The position numbers were made by a program, and so were the translations under genes. DNA of 64,000 bases from Antitrichia curtipendula (Eukaryota > Streptophyta > Bryopsida > Hypnales > Leucodontaceae), in assembly GCA_951230915.1 (NCBI GenBank), contig OX579641.1:9672001-9736000 (forward strand), written 5' to 3'. Shown here piece after piece: positions 12,679-23,216 of the stretch. The stretch's first letter is position 1, and every line of letters begins with the position of its first letter. The notes under the pieces are model-generated. The model did no database searches. It saw only the letters and a list, made by a program, of their open reading frames with translations, and was not told the DNA's origin.

Positions 12679-13851
12679 TCAGCCTTTGCCTAACACATTC
12701 GAGAGCTGAGACAAGCAACTCACCGTCTCCGTTTGTTTTAAAATTGTCAGCCTTGCATTTTTGTTTGCAATCATAGTGGCCTCGTGAATGTGACGGTCCT
12801 TCTCCCTTTGGTATGCCATTTGTTCACTGAAAAGCTTGAGTTGCACATCGATCTTGGATCGCTCCAATGTCATTGATGCATCTGCTACTTCTTGCATTTG
12901 TGTTGCCGTAACCTCCCCTGCGGCTTTGGTGGCCTCTGCAATTACCGCATGCCCTGATACATTTTTTCTTCTGACCTCCGTGTTCCCTGGCCGCCGGTGC
13001 ACAGCGTACTGACTGGTCTCTGAGGAACTCAGAACTTGTGGCGTGATCCCAGGGGGGATACCAGCAAATGCCCTCGACGCAAGGTTACTTGTGAAGTCTT
13101 TCTTGACAGGTGTTGCTGACGGTGTGGACGAGCTGCGCAGAGGAGACATGGACGGAGAAGTGTCGTTGGATGCTGTGAAGGTTTGCTGCTGCAAGGTATG
13201 GAGCGGATCATCTGTTTCTGGTTTGCTGTCTCCCTCTTTGCCATCTTCTTGCGGTTCTGTCGGTTGAAAATTAGAATCAACTGGTGACATGAAGTCATGA
13301 ATGTGGGGAGGACGAATTTGAGGTCGATTGCTGCACCACTCGTGGATGCTGTCAAAGAAGTCCTTCGAAAATTGCCGTGGAAGTCCTTCAGCCTTCCTTT
13401 CAACGGATGACAGGTCCCAATAATCTTGCGAATTTCTGCCAGTACGATTGAAATAATCTGCTATCTTCCTGTAGTTAGGAAGAAGTTGGTTCCATTTTGT
13501 TTTACACGAAGGACTGTCCCTCAGACAAGGTGAGAATCCTGCACGCATAACTTGTTGGGAGATAAGTAACCATTTGCTGGTGTCAGGCGTCATGAGGTCT
13601 CTACCGTCAATTGTGTCGACTTCTTGAAGATGCATAGCCCTTTTGGCTGCAATGAGGACAAGAATTTCTTGTGCCAACCAGTTCGGTCCTCGGTCCTTCC
13701 TTGGACGCTTTGCTAGGCTTGCTTGAGGTGCATCTTCTCGAAATGCTGCAGGCATTGTCACAGGAAGTGGGGGTCGGTTTTGTCTTGGTGGTGGTAAAGG
13801 AATTCCCCCTGTCACTTTGCATTTGCCACAGAGTTTAGTGTTTGAAAGCAC
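12679..13851 (-). CDS. Harbinger-associated Myb/trihelix-like DNA-binding protein
   Basis: It is probably the accessory protein that binds the subterminal DNA and brings the transposase to the nucleus. The open frame gives 390 residues, but its first codon (13851) is GTG, so the true start is either an internal ATG (MPAAFRED, about residue 33) or an upstream exon; several donor-like GTAAG and GTACG sites lie in 13850-14840. Residues about 57-175 form a Myb/SANT-like (trihelix) domain with spaced aromatic residues: NWLAQEILVLIAAK, KTKWNQLLPNYRKIADYFNR, DYWDLSSVERK. A Ser/Thr/Pro-rich linker follows, then a C-terminal helix with a heptad-like pattern (VQLKLFSEQMAYQREKDRH). It is convergent with the transposase, with 487 bp between stop codons. 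Family identity is well supported by the context; the exact start is not. Confidence 0.8.
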   Translation of the reverse strand: MLSNTKLCGKCKVTGGIPLPPPRQNRPPLPVTMPAAFREDAPQASLAKRPRKDRGPNWLAQEILVLIAAKRAMHLQEVDTIDGRDLMTPDTSKWLLISQQVMRAGFSPCLRDSPSCKTKWNQLLPNYRKIADYFNRTGRNSQDYWDLSSVERKAEGLPRQFSKDFFDSIHEWCSNRPQIRPPHIHDFMSPVDSNFQPTEPQEDGKEGDSKPETDDPLHTLQQQTFTASNDTSPSMSPLRSSSTPSATPVKKDFTSNLASRAFAGIPPGITPQVLSSSETSQYAVHRRPGNTEVRRKNVSGHAVIAEATKAAGEVTATQMQEVADASMTLERSKIDVQLKLFSEQMAYQREKDRHIHEATMIANKNARLTILKQTETVSCLSQLSNVLGKG

Positions 13852-15227
13852 GGCATGAAAAACAGAAGGAATTCACGGCTGCAAGTGACAATGTAGTGTT
13901 CCCGTAAGCTCCACGAGAACATACTAGTGCACGATATGTTGAAGGAAAAATAAAAGAGTCATTCATTCATTGTATGAATTCTGACTTAGGCTTCGAAGGG
14001 TGTTTGTTTGTTTTGCAGGTGCCTTGTCCACAGTATGCAGCTACAAGTGCACTGTTGGCGGAATCCGTTGAGAAACTGAAGTAGTAGCAGATGCTATGAA
14101 ACTGTTGAATTCCGTAATGAGGAATTTGAACAGAGAAAGAGAGAAATAATCCAACGAAGTCATTGACTCATTGCTTACCTTGAAGTTTGACAAACTGAGT
14201 AGAGAAGATGAACTGTTGTACTGAGAAGGGAATTCTCTTCAGACTTGCACAATTACAAAGTGTTATTGAATTCAAGCATGTTCTGATTTTGGCATCGGAG
14301 CTTCGTTTGTTGTCTTGCAGGGAATGGGTCCTGCAAGAGTAGGAGTGTATAAATAATACATAGCAAACAACTACTTTGCATGAGTTGAGAATTCACCTGA
14401 AAGAGGAATAGCTGTGGGGCAGGTGGGTGCAGCATACTAAAATGCGTTTAGTTGGTTCTCCATTGGAAGTCTTTGAATGCCTGTGAGAAACAGAAACAGA
14501 AACAGTCAATGAAAATATATGTGAAGTTCCTATTGAAAATGCAGGGCAGGTGGCTTCTGAAGGGCATGCGGATACTATAACAACGAGAAAATGGAGAGAA
14601 GCCATGTCCCGTTGATTGTACACAGGGGTTTATAACTTCCGAATTCAGAAATCTTAAGAAAATGTGAGGGAAACATTTAATCCAAAGATTTTGTACTGTG
14701 GACCATGACATGTACACAATGCTTGAGAAAATAAACAATGTAGAGCCACGAAATGCAGAGGAGCAATAACAACAACAGGTAAGCTTTAACAAAGTACAAG
14801 GAATTTGAAGAGGACAAGAGAAACGTACCTGCTGAAGGATTCTGCAGTCTGGATTCTGGGCATCCCGAAGTGCCACCTCTTTATGCTTGTCATGCCTCGT
14901 AGAGGCCCTTGCTTCGAAAGTCGTGCCACTCTCTTTGGAGTGATTTCGGGAAAAATAAAGGAACGGTCCTATGTAATGGGCCAGCAAGGCCGCCAATAGA
15001 TAAGACCTCCCCGAAATCCCTGAAATCTTTATTTCATGAAGATCAGAGATTTTTTCGTAGCAACAATTTCGGCAGTGGTGGGCCAAAAGCTGTTACGTAT
15101 TAAAGGCCGAAATACCGTTCTTAGCAGCATGCCACATCGGCCAACACATAGGTTCGGTGGTTACTAAAAACCGCAGGTGGGAAAGCACAAGCATTTAAGA
15201 CTCCTTCATTAACCAAAGAACAGTATC
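13852..15227 (-). other. Probable 5' leader/intron region of the Myb-like gene
   Basis: The region lies upstream of the Myb-like ORF and inside the transposon. A 212-codon open frame at 14448-15086 has no recognisable domain and unusual composition (rich in Cys, Ser, Phe), so I treat it as non-coding. Reverse-strand donor-like sites (CAAGGTAAG near 14180; AGCAGGTACG near 14828) suggest spliced leader exons. Confidence 0.4.
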
Positions 15228-15251
15228 GTAAGGCCAAGTGGGAACATCCCT
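15228..15251 (-). repeat. Harbinger right terminal inverted repeat
   Basis: The reverse complement begins AGGGATGTTCCCACTTGGCC. It is followed outside by TAA at 15252-15254. Confidence 0.85.
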
Positions 15252-15620
15252 TAAATCATGTGAAACTTTATTTTTTGATTTAAAAAAAAAATGATTTCAA
15301 AACTAAATCTTGTAACTTAGTTTTTCAAAAAATGCCCTAATTGCTTCAAACACAAGATCATAGAGAGAGACCTTTTGTAATATTTCTGTATTGCACAACA
15401 TGCTTTGCTTTGAATTTAGAGTAGCCTAACTTTTGTTCTAAAAATAATTAAAATAAAAATTATATTTCTAGAAAGCTAATGTGTTTTTCTATATTCAAAA
15501 AGAGTTTCAAAACATCATAGTGATAATTGAGACTATAGGAGACTAGGAGCCTTAGACCTAGAATCCATTTTGTCCCCGATAGGAATAGTGGGACTTTAGA
15601 GATTAATATGGTATAAAAAT

Positions 15621-16716
15621 TGTCGTACGCGTAATCTAGGGGTAAGCACCTTTAACACACAATTGTGGTTAGATGACACGGAAAATCGTCCCAGGGACTC
15701 TACTATGTTGCTATGAATTTGGATCTAATCGGATTATCTCTAAAACACCCCAAGGGAACCTAAAACCTCTCTTTCCCTCTTCCGGAACTTTACTTCTTTC
15801 CGGTTTCTAATCCGGATCCGTCCTTTTCCGGAATCCGGATACAGTAACTCTTCGGTTTGTAATACCCCTGTTTTACCTTCAGGGGGTCTGCTTTTACTCT
15901 TTGAAGGGGCAGGGACTCCACCACTTATCAGTTACACAATCTAACACCTACAAAACAATCTAAGACACTCAACAGATCTAAATGTTGCAATAAAGTAGGT
16001 TTCCGTCTCCTCACGACTTTCCGGATGGCCTATCCAGAAAGCAGGTCACACAGAATCCGGTCTCTCCTCTCCACTACAACGACAGATACATAACTATCCG
16101 GATTTAACACAAGAGAAATTCTATGAGATAGTAGGTGACACTTCAGTTGGCAGATCTTCCGGTAAGTAGGGGTTTTCCCCTTGGCGGCTGCTTAACTCCG
16201 CACGGAACCAGAAGTGGTTCCGGAACCTCACCCTCAACACTCCAATCGGATTACCATTCCAGTATTTTAAAGATTCTAAATGCACAAGTCCCACAGATCC
16301 GTCCTAACTTCGCCACAGATTCTCCCTTACTGTCTCACTCCAAACAATTATGGGATCCGGATTCCTCCTTCCTAGTCCCTCACAACTCTCCAAGAAAACA
16401 CACACACACACCACCCAAGTCCTCCAAAAATACTTAAACACATGGAAAGTATACTCGGTGTCTCAGATTTGAAATGAGGAAATTGAAATGAAACTTCAAA
16501 TTGCATAAGGAGGAATGAATGGGCAACAGACCTGTCCACCATTTAAAACCAAAACAAAAAGGGAAAAAGGGGACCGAAAATCAAGCTAACCAACTACAAA
16601 AGAAGCCGAGATACCCGGCACCGAAAACTATCCCTAAAAATCCGGAAACGGGCCCACACTTACGGAAAATTCCGTTCCAGAAACTAAAAGCTAAAAATCC
16701 TAACTATCCGTCCTAT
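15621..16716 (-). other. Cassette A 3' non-coding region
   Basis: About 1.1 kb of Ccgg-rich sequence lies downstream of the gene, rich in the motif TCCGG. It has no ORF of substance. Part of it aligns by eye with the 3' region of cassette B. It probably holds the 3' UTR and terminal recognition sequence. Confidence 0.5.
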
Positions 16717-18672
16717 CTACTTTCCGCGGCGCGTCTTCTTTGAACTACTTCCGCCTTGATTCGTAACTTCCTTCAGGTTGGCCTTGACAGGAGTCGACCG
16801 GAGAGCCGAGCGAGTCTGAATCTTCCTGGGAGGGGGCGGAAGATCTTCATCTGTTTCCGTCATGGATCCGGATTCGTAGTCGTCCTTGTCCGAATCCACG
16901 ATCTCGTTTACATCCTCCATCTCGTCCAGGTCGATGGGAGCTTCTTTCACCTTTGGTGCTTCTCCTTTTGGTGCATCCGTCTCGTGCATATGCACAAAAT
17001 CCTGGGGACTTGTCCGGGCCGGATTGGCCACCAATCCCATCCGCCTGATGAGGTTGTTATCCACCATCGACTGTGTCTGTTTTACGGAATCGGAAGTTCC
17101 GCCATATACTGGTGCGGGGGTTACCGCTTCCACTGGTGTTTCCGCCTGAGTTGGAGTATCTTGGACCGGAATCTTTGCGGCGATCTGACTCCGCTGCGCC
17201 AACCATCCCTGTGGAATTTCGTGTGGCCTAAGAAGTGACCCAAGTCCTTCTGATTTCGAGCGGATGGAGCTCTCGCCCACATGTTTCACCGGAGTCTGAA
17301 GGTACGGATTGGTTGACAGATCCGGAAACGATGAGAAATTCATCACCTGTTCCGGATCCACCCGAGCCACCAACGCCTGCATTTCCTTCAAGACTCTCTC
17401 CATCCTCGTCTGGAAGTCCATCAGGATCATCACCACCTTTGATCCGGTGATATGTCCATCCGTCACCAGCTGCACGTCGTAAAGAGCCGCCTTGTTAACC
17501 AAATCCGCCGGTTAGGTGACCAGCGACTGCAAACTCCAAACCATGCCGAGGGCGTCCTTCTCATTCCGTCTCGCCAAGGAACACTCTCCTTCCGCCCAAT
17601 TGGTCCGGGCTTAGAATTCATCCCGGGTCTTCTCCAGATTCCGGATCTCCTCGTCCTTCAGGCGGATCGTATCCGAATCCGGCCTTCGTCGGATCTCATC
17701 GATAATCTCCTCGGGCGGAACCTTCAGCTCATCCGCGACCTCCTGGATGAACGCGGTCGTCCTCACATGTAGGAGTCGTGCCTGTACCATCCACTGGTCC
17801 CCCACGTCGAAGAACTCCTTTCCGGAATTTCTTCTCTCTTCCGGAACTTGGTCCGGCTCCACCGGGTTCATCTCGGGCTGCTTCCCCCTTGAACCCGGAT
17901 CTGTGGATTTCCGCTTGGTTCCCCTCCGCCTGATCCGGTCGTCCTCAAGTTCCTCCTCTTCCTCTTCCGAAACTGGGACATCCTCCTGGATTTCATCCAT
18001 CAATCCGTACTTGAGGATTTCGCATCCGGTTTCGTAGATGAGAGTCTCATCCGGCGTCAGTACATCTCCATGATGGTACAGGTGGAAAAGGTAGGGGCAG
18101 ATCGGGTTGTACTTAGCCTTGCTGACGTGATCCGCCAATTTGGTGACCACCGTCGCGATAACTCTTCCCCAATGCACCACCCTCTCCTCCAGGCTTCCGA
18201 AAATCGTGTTGGCCACTGTTACGGTGACCCGGCTTGGCTTTTCCGGATAGAGTATCAGAATCATAAATTCCAATACTCTCCGGTGACGCTCGTTGATGCA
18301 GTCCGCGATTGCATAGCCTTCCTTGGCGTTGGGTGGATTCCGGAACTTCCCTGTTGCGAACTTATCCGCCCTGGAAGCCAAGCCGTTCCCGAACTTCCGG
18401 AACTGATACACCTCCGCCCAGACGTCTTCCGTCCATCCCTTCCTCTGTCCTCTCACAGTCAGCTCGTACTGATTCGCCGTCCCATCAATGAGTTCCTGAA
18501 TCAACTCATCTTTCTTCAAGTTCCAGGGTCTCTCTATCAGCCCTACGCATCCCATCCGTCGGAGATCCTCCTCCAACTCCTTCCAGACCTCCGGGTCATT
18601 TGGTATCGCCGGACAGACCATCCGGGCGATGACCGACACTCTCGCGGATCTCGGATTACTACTTTCCGCCAT
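16717..18672 (-). pseudogene. Cassette A protein gene, broken by two in-frame stops
   Basis: This is one continuous frame of 652 codons from ATG at 18672-18670, interrupted by TAA at 17613-17611 and TAA at 17514-17512, with no shift of frame. The N-terminal half is clearly related to the intact cassette B protein (LRRMGCVGLIERPW, DCINERHRRVLEFMILILYP, NPICPYLFHLY). It resembles the domain annotated in plants as putative plant transposon protein; that match is from memory. Then follow an acidic run (SEEEEEELEDD), a basic RRRGTKRK segment, a helical region and an acidic C-terminus that includes APIDLDEMED. The function is unknown; a structural Gag-like or end-binding role is inference. Either this copy is dead or the stops are read through or spliced out. 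Confidence 0.75.
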
Positions 18673-18804
18673 TTGGAACCCGGAAACTACTGGCCTCACC
18701 TCTCGCTATCCGTAAACGCACTCTCACCAGACTTTCTCTCAACTAGCTAAGCGCGAACGAGTTTGAAAACTCAAAAGATGAAGAGAGAAAGGCGGGTGGT
18801 GGTC

Positions 18805-18812
18805 CTTAAATA
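18805..18812 (-). promoter_or_regulatory. TATA-like box of cassette A
   Basis: On the reverse strand it reads CTATTTAAGG, 133 bp before the ATG. Cassette B has CTATAAAAGG at the corresponding place. Confidence 0.5.
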
Positions 18813-19112
18813 GCCAGAACAGCGCCTTCAGTTCCTGGATTGGAACCGAATTAGGGTTCTGTTCCCGAGGCGCGTCCCCTAGCCTCGTAGGTCGGATCCC
18901 TAGTCCGTAGGTGGTGGCGTTCCGGTTCATTTCCGGAAACCCTAACCTGGCCGGATCGGAAACTGGTTTCCGGATGAAGGCTTATTCCAAACGTAAGCTC
19001 TTCCGGGAAACAACTACCATTTCTTAACCTAAAGAAGTTTGAAAATTTCTACCTATTCCATCTATTCTACTCTATCTATACGGAAATTAGGTTTCCGTGT
19101 TGTGACAAAAAT

Positions 19113-22100
19113 GAGTTGAGAATTCATAGAAGAAGAAAAAAAAAATCGTTTTCATTCTTTAAAATATCATTAAGGACAAAAAATTTAACTACTATGAGTG
19201 TCCAATTTTGTGGTTAGGATTACATATTTTATTATTTTCAAGGGCTAGTAAAAAGCAAAATTAATATTCATAAAAAGCTAATATATTCTTACACCTTCAA
19301 AAAGAATTTTAAAAAATCACTATACAAATTGCCATTGTGGAAACCTTCCAAAATCCTAAAAATAGACTTTAGTTGTTTGGAAGTTAAAATGACCTCTTTG
19401 ATATAGTGATCAAGCTCAAATATATATGTATACATATTAAAAAGCTCCTTCAGTTTTTATAAGAATGATAAATAATATATTTTACTGGTCAAAGAAATTT
19501 TTAAGCATGACACAAAGTTGAAATAAAATTAGGTCACTATCATTTTCAATATAAAACCAAAAAAATCATCTACAAATTTGACATTAAATAAAATAAAATA
19601 AAATTTTATCATTTCAGTTGTGATTTTTATAAATATTTTATAATAATATTCCAAAAAAATTAGTGCCCTATCATGCCTATACTTAAAAAAACATTAAGTT
19701 TTATATTTAAAAATCAATTTTATTGTTAATTAGTGGTTGATTTTTAAAATTATAGTGTATGGATTTTCTTATTATCTCTGAAATGCCTAAAAGAATATTA
19801 TATCTTTTGGATGATTTTATAGAAAATGGAAAAAGAAAATAGTTTTCCATCCAAATTTTTCAGGAAGATGTTGCAATGCATTTTAAATGAATGGAATTGA
19901 ATATTTCTTCATTGTGGTATATTTTGACTATTCTACATAAAATGATGCTCAATCCATGGATCACCATATAGTGTATTCTAGCAACCTCAAGCTCCTTTCT
20001 TTAAAAAATTCACAATAATTATTTCAAATTTTCTTCCAAAAATCTGAAAAATTTAATGACTTATAGAAGACACATGTTTTCATCTTTGAAAAATAAATAT
20101 AAAACTTCATGTGTAAATAGTCACAACATGGGAACATTTAAAGGATTTTGATTTTTGACTTAGTGGTTGTAGGCCCGTCCTTTTATAGTTAATAAGTTTA
20201 AAAAGTTTGTTGCACTAAAATGAAATACAATACTTTCCACTACATTAGAACTCATTACATGTCATTAAAAATAGGCCATATAAACATAGACATTGCATAC
20301 CCAAGCATCAATACTAAAGTTCAAGGCAACCTTTCACTAGTAGAAAAGAGGTATTCAAACACAAGCTATTGTATCAAAGCTTGAAGTCAAAAGGCCCACA
20401 TGGGTACTAGTTTAAAACCAAATGATTGGGCCTTTGACACCAAGAACCCACATAGTTTTGTGCTCCAAAGTTTTTTTATTTTTAGTTAGTGTACATTTAA
20501 AGAACTAACATACACACTTGAAAAGTTATCATAACACACCCTACAAGGAGAAAAGTAAGCGTATATGGTGCCAAGGAAGATCACAAACAATGCTTGTGAA
20601 TCTAGCTAATTTAGCAAAATTTCTATCCAATTCTTCTTTTCAATGTGAATAAATTTGAGTAAATTTGAAGCCAAATGGTTTAAAAAATTCATAGTAGTAT
20701 AGGTCAATAATATGTGTTTGAAAATAAAAAATATAAATTATTTCAATTTTTGATCAATGCATTAAAAATGGTAGTTCTAGAACAACTTTAGAATGTAACC
20801 ATTATCTCATATTCAAGCATAAATTCATGAGATTATATGTATGTTATTTATTTATTGCACTTGATTTAGAGAAGGAAATTTTTTTGTTGATTGTTGAGAT
20901 TTTGATTATTTCAAAGAATGATGTGTCAAAAAAACTGAAATCTTGCTCATATAGTTGCTTTGGAGGGGGGACATCTTCGTAGTGCAAGATAATTTTGGGT
21001 ATATTAGATAGCTTTGTTATCTTTGAAAATCATCATGCAAAGAACTACTATAATTGCCTATGCAATGGTGAAAATTTACGAAGTTGGATAGTGCCTCCTT
21101 CTCTAGAAAGTTCAGCCAAACTATAGTAATCCTACAAGGCAACCCTAAAATATATTTTCTTCTAACTTCAAATATTATAATCTTGTAATCAACATAGGCA
21201 AATAGACTAAATTTTTTAACACACATTCCTATAATATTCTATTACTAATTTATACGGTTGAAAGTTTGAAAAATGCTTTTATTTTTTAATTGTGTTCAAT
21301 GCACTAGAAAATGACAATTTTGCATACTTTAAGAAAATAAATTAGTCAATTGAAGGAACTATAGAAAATTAATTGTGACAAAGTTTTGTTTTTTCTAGAT
21401 AAAATTAAATTCCTCTTTTTATGTCTATAAATAATTTAATACCACTTATACATATTAATGGAGATGAAATTTGGAACTTGAATAAATTCTTTGTTCCTAA
21501 AAAGAGATAGAAAAATGCCTCATTGGTGTAGAATGTGAAATTTGGATGTAAAGATGTATTTGAAGGTGGGAGAAATCTTCAATTGACTTAAAAAGTATAA
21601 ACTAATCTCATAAAATATTAATGAGATTTTTACATTAAAAATTTGATTTTTTCTCATGTTGCTTTAGTATTATTATAAAATCTTTCACACACAAAACAAA
21701 CAAAAATGGTGTAAGTTTATTTATATTGTCATTTGTTCAAGGTGCAAATTATGGAAGGAAGGTCAAATCCTATAATGTTATTGAGTTTTACGTTCATTTC
21801 ATTGTAAGGATGGCCATTCATTTGCTTTTGTAAAAAACATTGTGTGAAAATTTAGCAAATTGTTCATACTCAATATTGCATTTGGGGTTTGAAAACACCA
21901 TACACTTTGTTCATACAAGGAGAGTGATATGAAGACAATGAGTGGGTATAGGAATGAGAGTGTTTTACAAGTAACAAAATGTCCAATGGGGCTATGTTGG
22001 TCACCCTTTGGAAGTACTTATGGATTAAATCAATTTTGCCCTATGTATACTATTATTTCATGGCACTTGATTATACTTCAATTAAGCCTTATATACATCA

Positions 22101-23216
22101 TTGAATTACATTTTATTTTGACCAAAAATCTACAATGATATAGTGGACTATAAATTATACTCCAAAGTTTCATAATTTTTAATAAAAAAATTAATTTTGC
22201 ATCATGGTATTTGCAGACTTTATTAAAACTTATAAAAATGTTATACCTAAATTATTCTTAGTTTGTACCTCTATTAGAAGTTTTTTGGGATCAAAATAAG
22301 ACCGTAAGTTCTTGAGAGTTCTTAGACAGCGAGGAATAGTGGAAACTCTATCTAATCAACAATTTGACATGGCCGCAAGCGCACAACCATATTAAATTAG
22401 ATAATATTAATTAAATATTTTAAATTTTAAATTAATTTTTTTAATTAAAAAAATTATTTAATATTTTGACTAGTTTACAACTTGAGGAACAATCTTGAAA
22501 CAACCTTTCGTTGCCCTCAAATCTCATCTAATGATTATGTGTGGCTTTTGTCCACATCAACATCTTTATGAAAAGTGCCAAAAGTATTATACAGGCATAC
22601 AATTGCAAGTCACAACAACCTAATTTTTCATACTTTAAAACAAATTTGCATAGCTTTTGTCAAGTAAAGATAGTGCACTTGTATGACCATCACAAATGCA
22701 CTAAAGTTGTCTTAGTGGCATTGTCATATCTAAAATTGGAATTATTAACAAATGCCGTAACCTATAGAAAATGATAAATAATTTTGGATTGTGGGAACTT
22801 AAGGAACCTAAATGACATACTCAGTGAGGTGGATGCAAGCATGTCTTCAACCATCTCAACTATAATAACTCTTGGACACTTTGCCAACAAAATAACTCTT
22901 GAAAAATCCAAACTTCAATTTAATGGTCACCTAATTGAATTTACAACTAAAACTTCTTATTTGTTCATGTTTTGGGGAATCATTTTTAAAGACCTTTACA
23001 TTTGATTAAGTTATAGAAGACATATGTTGATATAGATATTGTCAAAAAACATAATATTATTATATCACATGTATTGATATAAAATAAAAGATGGTCCCAC
23101 AAAATATTTTATCTTCATGAAAGTCATCAATTTCATTTTCATTTGGAAAGAAAGACTGAAAAGAAAATTTCACTACAAAAATAAAAAACTAAATTTAAAA
23201 AACATTAGTACAAATA
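19113..23216. other. AT-rich spacer
   Basis: Four kb contain no supported gene. Weak, diverged pieces of the TTAA-element families occur (about 19130-19420 and 21150-21240, the latter with TTCTTCTAACTTCAAAT). Confidence 0.5.

Larger units (their letters stand above)
9999..15251 (+). mobile_element. Complete PIF/Harbinger DNA transposon
   Basis: The termini AGGGGTCTTCCCACCTGACC (left) and, reverse complemented, AGGGATGTTCCCACTTGGCC (right) match at 16 of 20 positions. The element is flanked by the 3-bp duplication TAA at 9996-9998 and 15252-15254, the TWA target known for PIF/Harbinger. It holds the two genes typical of the superfamily, a DDE transposase (+) and a Myb/trihelix-like DNA-binding protein (-), arranged tail to tail. 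It sits inside a TTAA-bounded element. Both genes are open, so the copy may be or recently have been active. Confidence 0.9.
9536..15602. mobile_element. TTAA-bounded element, copy 5, split by the Harbinger insertion
   Basis: TTAA lies at 9532-9535 and again at 15603-15606. The left part (9536-9998) carries the long-type blocks (CACTCAAAACTACCATTTCT near 9560; GAGATGGTTCTAGC near 9973). The right part resumes at 15255 and ends in the diverged terminus GGGACTTTAGAGA. Removing 9999-15254 restores one element of about 811 bp, close to the size of copies 1 and 4. This shows that the Harbinger inserted after this copy was in place. Confidence 0.6.
15621..19107 (-). mobile_element. TGTCG cassette A (3487 bp, 5-bp TSD)
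   Basis: The element begins TGTCGTACG and ends TTGTGACA, so both ends read TGTC inward. It is flanked by exact AAAAT duplications (15616-15620 and 19108-19112). It contains a single long reverse-strand gene (18672 to 16717), a TATA-like TATTTAAG about 130 bp before its ATG, and about 1.1 kb of Ccgg-rich 3' sequence. I find no direct terminal repeats, polymerase or transposase. Cassette B (38640-42044) is the same family: homologous gene, same order, same end motif, and a shared 3' block (GGTTTTACCT-like near 38990 against TGTTTTACCT near 15870). TG...CA ends with a 5-bp duplication point to integrase-type insertion. Confidence 0.8.

Noticed and set aside
14448..15086. 212-codon reverse frame inside the Harbinger
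   Set aside because: No domain, biased Cys/Ser/Phe composition, and donor-like sites within; better explained as leader/intron of the Myb-like gene.
16717..18672. A non-standard genetic code (TAA as sense) to explain in-frame stops in cassette A, the TTC23-like gene and the MULE
   Set aside because: The breaks use TAA, TAG and TGA alike, and several intact genes here end at TAA, TAG or TGA where their homologues end. Decay is simpler.
17452..18750. Forward frames of up to 226 codons across cassette A
   Set aside because: They lie opposite the conserved reverse-strand gene, and the forward-strand peptides show no matching conservation with cassette B.
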